Shown here piece by piece: positions 14,852 through 22,793 of a stretch of DNA of 64,000 nucleotides. The notes under the pieces are model-generated. The model saw only the letters and a list, made by a program, of their open reading frames with translations. It did no database searches and was not told the DNA's origin. Each line of letters begins with the position of its first letter. Positions within the stretch are counted from its first letter, which is position 1. Source of the DNA: a virus; the IMG/VR virus record IMGVR_UViG_3300037247_001044, positions 1 through 64,000 of that record; one strand, given 5' to 3'. Both the position numbers and the translations under genes were made by a program.

Positions 14852-15796
14852 TTACGCTGTCGCCTCCGACAACTCCTTACGCCTCTTCGTACAAAGCCCC
14901 GCCACCTCTTTGCGGGACTCAGTTATCAACCGCATGTCGGCCCCGGCGTCCTTGGCGATGGGGCCGATAAACCTCACGGCGCTCGCGTTCCCGAGCCGCT
15001 TCTCATACTCCTTGATCACCGCGTCTTGTTCGGCCACATTTGGTCCGGTTGGTTCTGGTGGCGTGTCGTCGAACAACCTCGACTTACGAACCGGTTTGCG
15101 CGAGGGCACGTCGATTGCGTCGGCCACGTCGCCTTCTGGAGTTGGGACGGTGTGGCCGGTTATCAGGTCGTAGATGCCGGCGTATGCTTTACGAGTCGCC
15201 TTGCCGAGAATTGCGTCGTCCCCCATTTTCTCGTTGACCCGAACAACAATACGATCATCGAACTCGCCGCCGCCGGCCAGTCGCTTCTTGCCTCGGTGGC
15301 AGCTCATCTCTTCGCCGTCTAGCAACCACGACGCCACGTAGGCGACGAACGCGCGACCGCCCTGCCTGTCTGGTATCCCAAGCGAATCCTGAAAGTTAGT
15401 CAGCCCGGGGTACGTCCTGACGAGTCGCATGAAGCCGGCCTTGCAGCCGTAGAAACGTCCGGCGATGATGTTAAACTCATTGTTCACCGGTCGGAAGCCT
15501 CGCACCGTCGCCTCGATAAACGCCGGCCGTACAACCTCGACGGGATACCCATCCGGCTTGTCGTCTTTATCGGTTCTGAACCCCAAGGCATGACCGCGAA
15601 GGGCCATGACGTCGCTCATCATCTCGGGGCTGATTAACGAATCTAACTTCTTCGTTAGTTTCGCCAGTGCAAACGCCGAGCCGAATTGTTCCTCGACGTT
15701 GGCTAGTTGTGTCCTGCAATCCCTGGCGACCGTTTCGAGTTCTCTGAGCTGATTGGCCTCAGCGGGAGTGGGCGCCAGTTCTGTGCTCGTACTCAT
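14852..15796 (-). CDS. recT-like: RecT-like single-strand annealing protein
   Basis: 314 residues; the ATG at 15796 overlaps the stop of the exonuclease gene (ATGA). The central 'FNIIAGRFYGCKAGFMRLV' followed by 'YPGLTNF' is the hallmark of RecT-type annealases (RFY..K.G), and the C-terminal third is a polar linker plus helices. It would coat single strands made by the adjacent RecE-like exonuclease and pair them with homologous DNA. The gene pair is the classic phage recombination module. Confidence 0.7.
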   Translation of the reverse strand: MSTSTELAPTPAEANQLRELETVARDCRTQLANVEEQFGSAFALAKLTKKLDSLISPEMMSDVMALRGHALGFRTDKDDKPDGYPVEVVRPAFIEATVRGFRPVNNEFNIIAGRFYGCKAGFMRLVRTYPGLTNFQDSLGIPDRQGGRAFVAYVASWLLDGEEMSCHRGKKRLAGGGEFDDRIVVRVNEKMGDDAILGKATRKAYAGIYDLITGHTVPTPEGDVADAIDVPSRKPVRKSRLFDDTPPEPTGPNVAEQDAVIKEYEKRLGNASAVRFIGPIAKDAGADMRLITESRKEVAGLCTKRRKELSEATA

Positions 15797-16683
15797 TCGA
15801 TTCTCCAATCGTCATTGTCCCATTTGGGTAGTGAAATCGTTACAGCTATCCGATCCAAGTCCGACCGCCAGGCATCCTCCCCCAACGCTTCCGTCTTGCC
15901 GAGACGCTCGACAATCTCGCCGCGCGCACGGCGTATTTCCTCCAAGCCGAGTGCGTAGTCTTCGTCATCTAGATCGTAAACGCGACACTCATTCGCGGGC
16001 GACTTGTCTGAGGTGATAAAGTAGAAGGCTCGCACCTCGTAGCCCTGTAGCTTCACCGGCTCTGAATACCATGCTCCTTGCCGGTGGTAACCGAACTTCT
16101 TGGCATCTCGGGCAAACTCGCGCGGCGAGAGGGCCCGTGTCGTTTTGAAGTCGCTGAGAATCATTGCGCCTTTGAAGCCCGAGGCCAAATCGGGCCGCGT
16201 CCGCAACGCCAGCCCCGTTTCGTTGTCGGTCCATATCAGCGTATGCTCGTGATGCAACGCGGACGAGAACAGCTTGCTCGCTACTGGATGCTCGTGCACG
16301 CGGCGCACCATTATCCGTGCTGTGTGCATCTCCTCGGCCTTGAGATAGATGAGTCCAGGGTGTTCCTCCGTCCATTCCTTGTAGGCCTTGCCGTGTTTTG
16401 CGCGGGCCTTGCTGAGTTTCTCTTCCGGGATTACAATGGCTACGTCGCCGATACTGCCAGGTGACGAGAACAATTGATGGGTTGCCGTACCGAACGCGAA
16501 TACCGCCTTCTCTTGGCGGGCATACAACGGCGGCTTGGCCACGTGCATTCCGTAGAAGTAGAGCGGGCCGTGCTTGATGTAATCGCCGCACTGAGAATTC
16601 GACAGTTCGGCCCGCGCGTGATAGTCGGCCATCGTGCATTCGATGTGCCGGGGCTTGGTGGGTGCTTCGGTGATTTGATTCAC
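15793..16683 (-). CDS. recE-like: RecE-type exonuclease VIII (PD-(D/E)XK)
   Basis: 296 residues. 'FGTATHQLFSSP' (near residue 65), 'ALRTRPDLA', 'ILSDFKTTRAL' and 'FGYHRQGAWY' match the catalytic core of RecE/YqaJ-like exonucleases: the His, then D in RPD, then DxK in DFKTT, then the GYHxQ..WY helix. It would degrade 5' strands of double-stranded DNA ends for annealing by the RecT-like product encoded immediately downstream. Confidence 0.8.
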   Translation of the reverse strand: MNQITEAPTKPRHIECTMADYHARAELSNSQCGDYIKHGPLYFYGMHVAKPPLYARQEKAVFAFGTATHQLFSSPGSIGDVAIVIPEEKLSKARAKHGKAYKEWTEEHPGLIYLKAEEMHTARIMVRRVHEHPVASKLFSSALHHEHTLIWTDNETGLALRTRPDLASGFKGAMILSDFKTTRALSPREFARDAKKFGYHRQGAWYSEPVKLQGYEVRAFYFITSDKSPANECRVYDLDDEDYALGLEEIRRARGEIVERLGKTEALGEDAWRSDLDRIAVTISLPKWDNDDWRIE

Positions 16684-17147
16684 GGGGTTTGTCCTTTCGG
16701 GTTTACCAGCACGATCCCCTCGTCCGTCCCACGCATCACGACCATCTCATCGTAGGGGTCTTTGTACTCATGGTCATCCTGCGGAATCCGCGGTACGTCA
16801 TATTCGTCTTTCAGTCGCGGGTCGAACATCTTGAGTTCCGCCAGCCACATCTTGACGCCCTCGTCTGGGCATGTAGGCGCCGATGCTATCCAGTCGTCAA
16901 GGCTGGCGATGGCGCGATTACAAGACGCTGTTGCAAGTTCTGGAAACCACCGATACAACCACGGCCTACACTCGTCTATAAACCGGGGCAGTTGGTGCGT
17001 AAATGGCGAGTCGTTCGTCATCCAGCCAAGTATCTCGTACAAGTCGCCGATTCCGTTGTCATGCTCACCCCGCGGCGCCATCAATAGGCGGCTTGTGGTG
17101 ATGACGAGGATCACCCGCAGGGGGAAGGTCTTGGTGATTTGTTTCAC
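16680..17147 (-). CDS. DUF7736-like conserved phage protein
   Basis: 155 residues. 'FPLRVILVITTSRLL' and 'GIGDLYEILGWMTNDSPFTHQLPRF..EC.PWL' recur in many phages next to recombination genes; I recall the family as DUF7736. Function unknown. It overlaps the RecE-like start by 4 bases. Confidence 0.6.
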   Translation of the reverse strand: MKQITKTFPLRVILVITTSRLLMAPRGEHDNGIGDLYEILGWMTNDSPFTHQLPRFIDECRPWLYRWFPELATASCNRAIASLDDWIASAPTCPDEGVKMWLAELKMFDPRLKDEYDVPRIPQDDHEYKDPYDEMVVMRGTDEGIVLVNPKGQTP

Positions 17148-17162
17148 GGGGTTGTCTCCTTT

Positions 17163-17327
17163 TCACAGTTCTTTCTCGATTGCTTTTTGCAGGCCATCCC
17201 GCTCCTTCTTGGTGGATGACCTGTAGCACATCGGGCACAAGACGGGGAACCCATGACATGCCTCGAAGTAGACTCCACACCAAGAGCACACAAGCCCTTC
17301 GTAGAGATTTTCCGCAGCTTCACCCAT
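17163..17327 (-). CDS. Small zinc-ribbon protein
   Basis: 54 residues; GGAGAAGCATCAAA precedes the ATG at 17327. CSWC (residues 14-17) and CPMC (31-34) form a four-Cys ribbon, followed by a charged helix. The gene overlaps the end of its upstream neighbour by 8 bases. Confidence 0.5.
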   Translation of the reverse strand: MGEAAENLYEGLVCSWCGVYFEACHGFPVLCPMCYRSSTKKERDGLQKAIEKEL

Positions 17328-17673
17328 TTTGATGCTTCTCCTCTCTGGCCGCCTCGTCTTCGGGCATTTCTTCGTCGCACTCGCCGCGAATCAGGACGGG
17401 ACATGTGGGGCCGCAACCTCCCGATAGTCCCACAACCTCGCAGCCGGACGTTGACAACGGATAGTGGCCATCAATAAGCGCCAGACTATTCCGACAATGC
17501 TCGATTTCCGCCTGGGTCCGTACAGGCCTGATGGCTGCTCCAAATCCGTCGAACACCTGCTTGCTTGCCGCGACTAGGTCGCGCTTGCTGTAATGGCCCG
17601 CCGCACGCCCTTGGCGGGTCAATAATCTGGTCGCGTAATCCACCAGCCGTTCGATTGGGTGCCACTTACTCAC
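17320..17673 (-). CDS. Hypothetical protein with C-terminal Cys/Gly segment
   Basis: 117 residues from a GTG at 17673 with AAGGAGGTGGATT upstream. Helical N-terminus (HPIERLVDYATRLL), then 'HYSKRDLVAASKQVF', and a Cys/Gly-rich C-terminal segment (GCEVVGLSGGCGPTCP). The C-terminal DEAAREE and its DNA resemble the repeated gene-end cassette of the neighbours. Function unknown. Confidence 0.45.
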   Translation of the reverse strand: MSKWHPIERLVDYATRLLTRQGRAAGHYSKRDLVAASKQVFDGFGAAIRPVRTQAEIEHCRNSLALIDGHYPLSTSGCEVVGLSGGCGPTCPVLIRGECDEEMPEDEAAREEKHQNG

Positions 17674-18067
17674 AATCCACCTCCTTCCTGGCCGCTTCGG
17701 CGGATTCGCGGGTGGAGAAACATCGTTCCACCTCGATGTCATATTGATTGGGCCCACGCGAGTTGTCTGATGGCCATTTGACCGTGACACCCCAACCGGC
17801 GTTGTGCCAGACACGCCCACAACGAATTGCTCCTACTGCATCAATCGACCATACCTGGTCGTCTGGCATCTGTGGCACCCCATCGGCTGTCTTCGGCAGC
17901 TTGTCAACGAAGGCCTCCAGCTTCGGCAGCTTGGCGATGCGATGCGCAAGAGCCTCGTCGTTGTCACAGATAACAATGTTCCGTACGAAGCGGCCCTCGT
18001 CGTCCAACTCATCGATTCTCCACCAGGTGGTGCCGAAGTAATCGTGGTGCGTGGCGATCCAGTTCAT
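17666..18067 (-). CDS. Hypothetical phage protein
   Basis: 133 residues; GAGGTGGAGTC precedes the ATG at 18067. Aromatic-rich N-terminus (YFGTTWWRIDELDDEGRF) and a C-terminal 'CFSTRESAEAARKEVDCE'. The last residues are encoded by a DNA cassette that recurs at 18,259 and 18,766. No known family. Confidence 0.45.
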   Translation of the reverse strand: MNWIATHHDYFGTTWWRIDELDDEGRFVRNIVICDNDEALAHRIAKLPKLEAFVDKLPKTADGVPQMPDDQVWSIDAVGAIRCGRVWHNAGWGVTVKWPSDNSRGPNQYDIEVERCFSTRESAEAARKEVDCE

Positions 18068-18264
18068 GACTCCACCTCGTATTCCGCGCAAGTCATCCCA
18101 GAGTCCAGCATAGTGAGCGCATCATTGATAGCTCTGGTCACAGGCGGCGTGTCCGGAGTGTTCTCGCACGACGAGAACGGGTGAAGAATTTCGCCGGATC
18201 GCTTGATACGCTGCCGTAGTGTCTCTAGGTCTCGCGTCAGGTGGGTAATCTCGACTTCACTCAT
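18064..18264 (-). CDS. Small helical hypothetical protein
   Basis: 66 residues; AAAGGAGGCGGATC precedes the ATG at 18264. A basic amphipathic helix (THLTRDLETLRQRIKRSGEI) is followed by a short Cys-containing tail. Overlaps both neighbours. Function unknown. Confidence 0.4.
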   Translation of the reverse strand: MSEVEITHLTRDLETLRQRIKRSGEILHPFSSCENTPDTPPVTRAINDALTMLDSGMTCAEYEVES

Positions 18265-18478
18265 GATCCGCCTCCTTTCTGGCCGCCTGAAATGCGACCA
18301 GAAACCGGCACGTCTGATGGTTACAACACGGACGAGTGCAACAGGGGGGGCAATGAAGCGGCTTGGCTTCCAGCTCCTCAATCATCCGCACAACCATCTC
18401 TGTCGCCACGTCGCGCGGTGTGTCCGGCGATGTCAGCAGGGCCTCGGCGAGCTCTGCTGTCGTTGGGTGCTCACTCAC
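18257..18478 (-). CDS. Small protein with dense Cys cluster
   Basis: 73 residues from a GTG at 18478 with AAAGGAGACC upstream. Residues 44-60 contain CPPCCTRPCCNHQTC, seven cysteines in fifteen residues, a probable metal-binding knot. It ends AARKEADHE, encoded by the repeated junction cassette. Function unknown. Confidence 0.5.
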   Translation of the reverse strand: MSEHPTTAELAEALLTSPDTPRDVATEMVVRMIEELEAKPLHCPPCCTRPCCNHQTCRFLVAFQAARKEADHE

Positions 18479-18771
18479 GACTCGGTCTCCTTTGCTTTGG
18501 CGATAGCAGCCTCCGCTAGTGTTGTCGCAACGCCGCCCAGGGCTGAATCGCCTTGCACGGCAGCGTGTACCATTGCTTTGCACGCTTCCACCAAATCGTC
18601 ATGGGCATTGCACGCGCGGACGATGAATTGAGCGTTAGCCTCCTCGTCCTCGTCCTCGGCCGTCACCACCTTTGCAACGCAACGGGTCGGTGCCTCAATA
18701 ACCCAGCACGCAGAAAAGGCGGAAGCGGCAGTGTGGCGATATGTCCACGGTACTGGCGTATGGTTACTCAC
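18475..18771 (-). CDS. Conserved small phage protein
   Basis: 98 residues from a GTG (18771) preceded by AAGGAGGTGGATC. The 'ANAQFIVRACNAHDDLVEAC' segment after an acidic stretch is a widely seen phage motif of unknown function (often with N-terminal HTPVPW, as here). It lies in a run of overlapping small genes. Confidence 0.6.
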   Translation of the reverse strand: MSNHTPVPWTYRHTAASAFSACWVIEAPTRCVAKVVTAEDEDEEANAQFIVRACNAHDDLVEACKAMVHAAVQGDSALGGVATTLAEAAIAKAKETES

Positions 18772-19142
18772 GATCCACCTCCTTCTCCCCAGGGCCGCGC
18801 CGTCACTTCGGTCCCATACCGCGCTCCCATGTCATCCCGCCGTAGCGGTTCTTCGATGGGCGGGTCATCCTCCAGGTCTTCCTCGGGCAACAAATCTTCG
18901 AGTTCCCAAATTCGGGACTGGAGCTTCTTGTGGGTGTCCCGCTCGAGTTTCTTGAGTCGGTCGATCTCCTTTTCGCACCACTTCAGTCTGCCTCGCGTCT
19001 CCGCATGGGCACATTTCAAGTCGGACACCATCTCGCACACCGGGCAGAGGTCGAGGTTGTGGACGACTTGGCAACCCTCGTGATCACGGCAGGCGCCGGG
19101 TATCGTCTCCAATTGCGGTCTGGTGTCGGGTGAACTAGCCAT
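18768..19142 (-). CDS. Coiled-coil protein with zinc-like pairs
   Basis: 124 residues; GGAGCAAACCC precedes the ATG at 19142. CRDHEGC...CPVC near residues 16-35, then coiled coil (about 45-85, RLKKLERDTHKKLQSRIWEL), then a very acidic segment. The function is unknown. Confidence 0.45.
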   Translation of the reverse strand: MASSPDTRPQLETIPGACRDHEGCQVVHNLDLCPVCEMVSDLKCAHAETRGRLKWCEKEIDRLKKLERDTHKKLQSRIWELEDLLPEEDLEDDPPIEEPLRRDDMGARYGTEVTARPWGEGGGS

Positions 19143-19374
19143 GGGTTTGCTCCGTGGTTGACAAATCTTTTGGCTCCCAGCCTCTGAACTCCAGCACCGG
19201 CATCCGCGAGTCAAACGGCAGGTCGCCGCAATAGAGCGCGAGATGATCTGGATGGGCTTCGGACGGCCGGACTGCATAGACCGTACCATTCGGAAAGTGC
19301 GATAGTTGTAGTGTGACGATGGCACCGCACTCGCGTCCGCCGACCAACTCGCACTCTCTGTAGTCTCGGTCCAT
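19135..19374 (-). CDS. Small hypothetical protein
   Basis: 79 residues; AAAGGACCTGAAC precedes the ATG. Two cysteines near the N-terminus (ECELVGGRECG) and a beta-like middle (AIVTLQLSHFPNGTVYAV). Not recognised. Confidence 0.45.
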   Translation of the reverse strand: MDRDYRECELVGGRECGAIVTLQLSHFPNGTVYAVRPSEAHPDHLALYCGDLPFDSRMPVLEFRGWEPKDLSTTEQTHG

Positions 19375-19386
19375 GTTCAGGTCCTT

Positions 19387-19656
19387 TCATTGGCATTGAA
19401 ACAGCTTCCCTCGATGAGGATTATGATTTTCATCAACAGCCCAAGTCCACCTGATACCAACCATGCCAGAGTTTGGATCTGGATGTTCAACGTACTCTCC
19501 AATCTTCCATTCATGCTGGTCATCTGGGGTAGGATGCTTGCGGTAAGCGTGAACGTCGCCCCTCCAGCGTTTTCCAATTGCGGTTCTCGTTGGAAGCGAA
19601 CAAGAGTATTCCGGCAATGCGAATAGCTCTTCTCGGCTTATAATGGTTTCTTCCAT
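19387..19656 (-). CDS. Small hypothetical protein
   Basis: 89 residues from the ATG at 19656. Trp- and Pro-rich C-terminal half (MVGIRWTWAVDENHNPHRG). The ribosome site is weak. A 29-codon frame starting at GTG 19727 runs into its start and may be a small upstream gene. The segment 19657-19773 holds nothing clearer. Confidence 0.4.
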   Translation of the reverse strand: MEETIISREELFALPEYSCSLPTRTAIGKRWRGDVHAYRKHPTPDDQHEWKIGEYVEHPDPNSGMVGIRWTWAVDENHNPHRGKLFQCQ

Positions 19657-19773
19657 GGTGAGTCAGCTATATCAGTGCCCTTTGTTATGGCGGCCACCGG
19701 CGTTGCTTCCTGCGCGGCCGGTTCCACCGAGTTATTCCGTACGATACGATGCGGGTTCCACCCGCTCCATCGC

Positions 19774-20199
19774 TCAGCCGTCGTGGCCGGGGCGTCCTTC
19801 GGTGACTTGCTCCGATTCGGCCGGGAGCGGGAGTTCCGTGCCACGTGCCTCACACGCAACCGTTCGCATTTGCCCGATCTCGCCGTCTTCATCGAGTAAT
19901 TCTTGCACCTCCATGGCCGCCCGCTGTAGGGCGAGAGCATCGAATGTGCACCAGTGTTTGCCTGCATAGTCCTCAATCATCCCCATCGCGGTTCTGGCCG
20001 AGCCCGCGCGGGCAACCAGACAATCGACGACTATCGGCTTTGGCGGATCGCTGCCATCAATGCCTCGGATCTCAGCTAGGGCGCGGTAGAATTCCCCGCG
20101 TCGGCCAACAAAGAGAAGTACTTGGTGGCCTCCATGGAAGCCGCTGCCAAATGGGATCGCGTGGACGTTCCTGAACCCTAACTCAGCGTTTGATTTCAT
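19774..20199 (-). CDS. Hypothetical phage protein
   Basis: 141 residues; AAAGGAGAATGAGACC precedes the ATG at 20199. Beta-rich first half (VHAIPFGSGFHGGHQVLLFV) and helical second half with an acidic tail. It resembles no family I can name. Confidence 0.45.
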   Translation of the reverse strand: MKSNAELGFRNVHAIPFGSGFHGGHQVLLFVGRRGEFYRALAEIRGIDGSDPPKPIVVDCLVARAGSARTAMGMIEDYAGKHWCTFDALALQRAAMEVQELLDEDGEIGQMRTVACEARGTELPLPAESEQVTEGRPGHDG

Positions 20200-20262
20200 G
20201 GTCTCATTCTCCTTTGTCGGGGGAAACAATCGCCTAGCCGTCCTGGCCGTCGCGTCCTGATT

Positions 20263-20415
20263 TCAGTCGTCTTCCCATTCGTTATCCTCGTCGTCATCGT
20301 CATCCCAGTCGTCGTCCTCGTCGTCATCCTCCCAGTCGTCATCGTCGTATCGGCCGACGTCACCTGGCTTGATACGACTCTGACGGACGATCCCGAATCC
20401 ATCTGCAACGGTCAT
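20263..20415 (-). CDS. Asp/Glu/Trp-rich acidic tail protein
   Basis: 50 residues; GGGAGTGAATC precedes the ATG at 20415. The last 27 residues are almost only Asp, Glu and Trp in a repeating D(D/E)DW pattern, encoded by GTC/ATC-rich repeats. Such acidic peptides can mimic DNA; that function is only inferred from composition. Confidence 0.45.
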   Translation of the reverse strand: MTVADGFGIVRQSRIKPGDVGRYDDDDWEDDDEDDDWDDDDDEDNEWEDD

Positions 20416-20418
20416 GAT

Positions 20419-20526
20419 TCACTCCCACGGCCAACGGCCAGTAAAGGCGTAGTACACCAGCAGGCAGCCTGCGGCTGTAGCCAGGGTGTCTGTACTGATG
20501 GCAACGGCGGATATTAGGGAACGCAT
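20419..20526 (-). CDS. 35-residue membrane peptide
   Basis: AAAGGAGACGCC precedes the ATG at 20526, and the stop lies 3 bases before the next ATG. One hydrophobic span of about 25 residues (LISAVAISTDTLATAAG, then CLLVYYAF) with a basic tail. A small membrane protein of unknown role. Confidence 0.45.
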   Translation of the reverse strand: MRSLISAVAISTDTLATAAGCLLVYYAFTGRWPWE

Positions 20527-20771
20527 GGCGTCTCCTTTGCCTCAAGCCTCAAACTTATACCGCCAGTGCAGAAAAACATCTTATCCAAAGTATCGGGGGC
20601 AAGATCTATCTTCGCTCTCAGTGCATCTTCTATCGACGACACCAAGCCTCGGGGCCCCGACGGGGAACCTCCAACCGTCCGAAGAACTCGCCAAAGTACA
20701 CAGGCCTCTTCGTGCGACAGGTCGAGCTTGTAGGTATCTACAGTAACAGTCTCGCGTTTACACTGTGCCAT
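20514..20771 (-). CDS. Small hypothetical protein
   Basis: 85 residues; AAAGGAGTAATC precedes the ATG at 20771. The 'YKLDLSHEEACVLWRVLRTVGGSP' segment, followed by 'IEDALRAKI', is a pattern seen in small actinobacterial and phage proteins, but the function is unknown. Overlaps the membrane-peptide gene by 13 bases. Confidence 0.5.
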   Translation of the reverse strand: MAQCKRETVTVDTYKLDLSHEEACVLWRVLRTVGGSPSGPRGLVSSIEDALRAKIDLAPDTLDKMFFCTGGISLRLEAKETPCVP

Positions 20772-21159
20772 GATTACTCCTTTGCCAAGGGTAAAAGGCC
20801 CCGCCGAACTCGACGCCCGGGGTTGTTGCAGCCGCCACGTAGAAGAAGAAATGCGGCGCGAGCTGGCTCGAACAGCCTGCGACTGCCAGGGGGCAGCCTG
20901 CCGCCCTGACGCGGAGACGGTCCCAGCGGACCATTGGCTTCCGCGTGTTTTCGCGGTACGCCGCGCAGAAGAAAGTCGCAACGGCTCCCGAGGCCCTGTT
21001 ATCCGGTAAGAATAACTCCGGGGTTCCGTTAGGCCGGCCGCCGTCCGCTCGGGCACGGAACGCACACCCGAGGACTTGATTGGCCACGGAGCCGTTGCGA
21101 GAGAAGAACCCTATTCGGGGGCGGCATTTCAGCTTGCGTGTGGCCATCTCGTGTTTCAC
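20758..21159 (-). CDS. Basic hypothetical protein
   Basis: 133 residues from a GTG at 21159 that overlaps the upstream TGA (GTGA), with GGAAGAG just before. Very basic, Arg- and Gly-rich, with a Cys/Phe-rich patch (VATFFCAAYRENTRK). Continuous coupling on both sides supports a gene, but codon composition is less convincing than in the neighbours. Confidence 0.4.
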   Translation of the reverse strand: MKHEMATRKLKCRPRIGFFSRNGSVANQVLGCAFRARADGGRPNGTPELFLPDNRASGAVATFFCAAYRENTRKPMVRWDRLRVRAAGCPLAVAGCSSQLAPHFFFYVAAATTPGVEFGGAFYPWQRSNHGTV

Positions 21160-21878
21160 CGCTCTTCCGTGACATTAGGCGCACAGATTTCGAGACACCG
21201 CCGGACAGTCGCCAGATCAAACACGCGGGAAGTTCGGATCCTGGTTTCCATGTCGACCCAGAATCGCCCTTCGCCAGCCGCTTCCGAGATCGCCTGCAAT
21301 TCGTTTCCGAGGTTATCCGGACCGAGTCCGCCAGCATAACCAGAGTAGATTCCCGCCATCGCGCTTGGCCACTTGTCCGGCACGACGCCCACTCCTCCCG
21401 ACTTGTCGTACAAAGGCACTGCGTCCAAGCCAGCGTCGCGGGCGATCCCCACAAGTTGATCGTTCACTCCGTCGCACTGAAAAATCACCTGCCATCTTTG
21501 TTCCCGATATCGTCTCTTTGCAGCGTCAACAAAGTTAGGAGCTAGTAAGTGCTGGTGCGCATGGAAATTGAGCTGCACACGCTTGCCAAGATCCAGAAGT
21601 GGACCGACGTTGGTGAAGAGTGGCGTCCAGTTGCCGGCGCAAATCTCACGCACCCACTGTCCGCACACGTGAAACGATAACGGTATAAGGCGGCACCGAC
21701 GGCATGTGTCGGATAGCCGCGCAAGCCATTGCAGGGACGGAAATCTGTTGCCACCACCGCTTGAGCCTGACAGAAGAATTCCCCATTCGACGAACGGAAA
21801 CTCCTCGGATAATTCGACCAGGTTCTTTGGGTCAACCGAATCGTCTGCACCAGTCATTGTTACGCGGCTGAGCTTCAT
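21156..21878 (-). CDS. TrpF-like TIM-barrel protein
   Basis: 240 residues; GGGAAGAGAACACAC precedes the ATG at 21878. It starts KLSRVTMTGADDSV and ends with 'GGLGPDNLGNELQAIS' and 'FWVDMETRIRT', the phosphate-binding (GGLGPDN) and final strand pattern of phosphoribosylanthranilate isomerase-like barrels. No other tryptophan gene is present, so a different substrate is likely. It is an unusual phage cargo gene. Confidence 0.55.
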   Translation of the reverse strand: MKLSRVTMTGADDSVDPKNLVELSEEFPFVEWGILLSGSSGGGNRFPSLQWLARLSDTCRRCRLIPLSFHVCGQWVREICAGNWTPLFTNVGPLLDLGKRVQLNFHAHQHLLAPNFVDAAKRRYREQRWQVIFQCDGVNDQLVGIARDAGLDAVPLYDKSGGVGVVPDKWPSAMAGIYSGYAGGLGPDNLGNELQAISEAAGEGRFWVDMETRIRTSRVFDLATVRRCLEICAPNVTEER

Positions 21879-22003
21879 GTGTGTTCTCTTCCCTCGGCTT
21901 TGGTGAGCCAAGTATGTCAGCCCCTATTTCAAATCCTCGACCAGCCGCCGTGATCTGCAATGCCGTCCGTGTGCGACGGCTGGCCGAGGGGTTGATTGTC
22001 TTA

Positions 22004-22552
22004 CTAAATCCCTCCGGTCATCACCATAGATCGGATGTCGATCAGCACGGTCGTGGCCGCGGTCGCCACACGCTTGGCAATCCGCCCAATGGCGTATTTG
22101 CTCGCACTGACCGGAGCCACTGACTGACTGAGCAGGTGAATCGTTTCCTTCCCATCATTCACCTCGTCATGTCCCCCATGCAGTTCATAATCGACGCCCA
22201 TCATGTCCCCCAGTTCAAACGTGCCGCTGGGACAGTCGAACTCGAACACGCCGGTGGTGGCCACTCGTACCGGATCCGTATCGCCCGAACGGCTTCGCTG
22301 CATGGCCACTCCGAGAAAGTCCTCAGCGAATCTTTCCTGCCGAATTACTTCATAGGCCTCGTCTCCCTTGCCGGCTAATTCTGGTCGAGACTCATATTGG
22401 ACCATCGACGCTGGTTTGGCTGAGGCACCTAACTCATGGAATTCATGGCGTTCCTGGTAAAGCAGATCGCCGATTTCGATGACGCTCGCCGAATCGACCG
22501 CCGAAACGACCGGGTTCCTGTCGCCGTATCTCCAACGCGTCTTGTCGCTCAT
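22004..22552 (-). CDS. DUF2190-like protein, possible head decoration
   Basis: 182 residues; GGAAAGGATAGCGG precedes the ATG at 22552. 'VSAVDSASVIEIGDLLYQ', 'DFLGVAMQRSRSGDTDPVRVATTGVFEFDCPSGTF' and the C-terminal 'AIGRIAKRVATAATTVLIDI' have the repeating beta pattern of DUF2190/capsid-fibre proteins. It is the first gene after the leftward early promoter, an odd place for a structural gene. A longer in-frame extension to 22894 is open but lacks protein-like composition. Confidence 0.45.
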   Translation of the reverse strand: MSDKTRWRYGDRNPVVSAVDSASVIEIGDLLYQERHEFHELGASAKPASMVQYESRPELAGKGDEAYEVIRQERFAEDFLGVAMQRSRSGDTDPVRVATTGVFEFDCPSGTFELGDMMGVDYELHGGHDEVNDGKETIHLLSQSVAPVSASKYAIGRIAKRVATAATTVLIDIRSMVMTGGI

Positions 22553-22749
22553 TCCGCTATCCTTTCCAAAGAACCCCAAGGGAAAACAGCCGGCGGCCCG
22601 GCCACCCAAGCCGTCGACAACGGTAGGCAGTGTTACCAAGTGCATGCCCAGGCACGGCTGGGACCGGGAGTGTATCCCAGCATTGCCGCGGCGGCGGGCG
22701 TGGCCCTGGGCCGCGGGATCGGCTGTGCTCACGTGTAAGCAAAAGTAGA

Positions 22750-22784
22750 CGCGCCTCGGCCACCACACAGCCAGCCGAGGCGCG
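22750..22784 (-). terminator. Leader hairpin 2 (possible attenuator)
   Basis: Inverted repeat CGCGCCTCGGC (22750-22760) / GCCGAGGCGCG (22774-22784) followed leftward by TCTACTTTTGC. It lies in the 420-base leader between the leftward promoter and the gene at 22552. Confidence 0.4.
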
Positions 22785-22793
22785 CAAACAAAA

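Larger units (their letters stand above)
17668..18786. repeat. Gene-junction cassette, AARKE type (3-4 copies)
   Basis: On the minus strand GCGGCCAG(G/A)AAGGAGG(T/C)GGAT.(G/A)TGAG occurs at 17668-17695 and 18259-18287, and a shorter form at 18766-18786. It encodes the C-terminal AARKE(V/A)D of the upstream gene, the Shine-Dalgarno AAGGAGG, and the overlapping GTG/ATG of the next gene. A weaker relative is at about 17325-17352. Confidence 0.7.
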
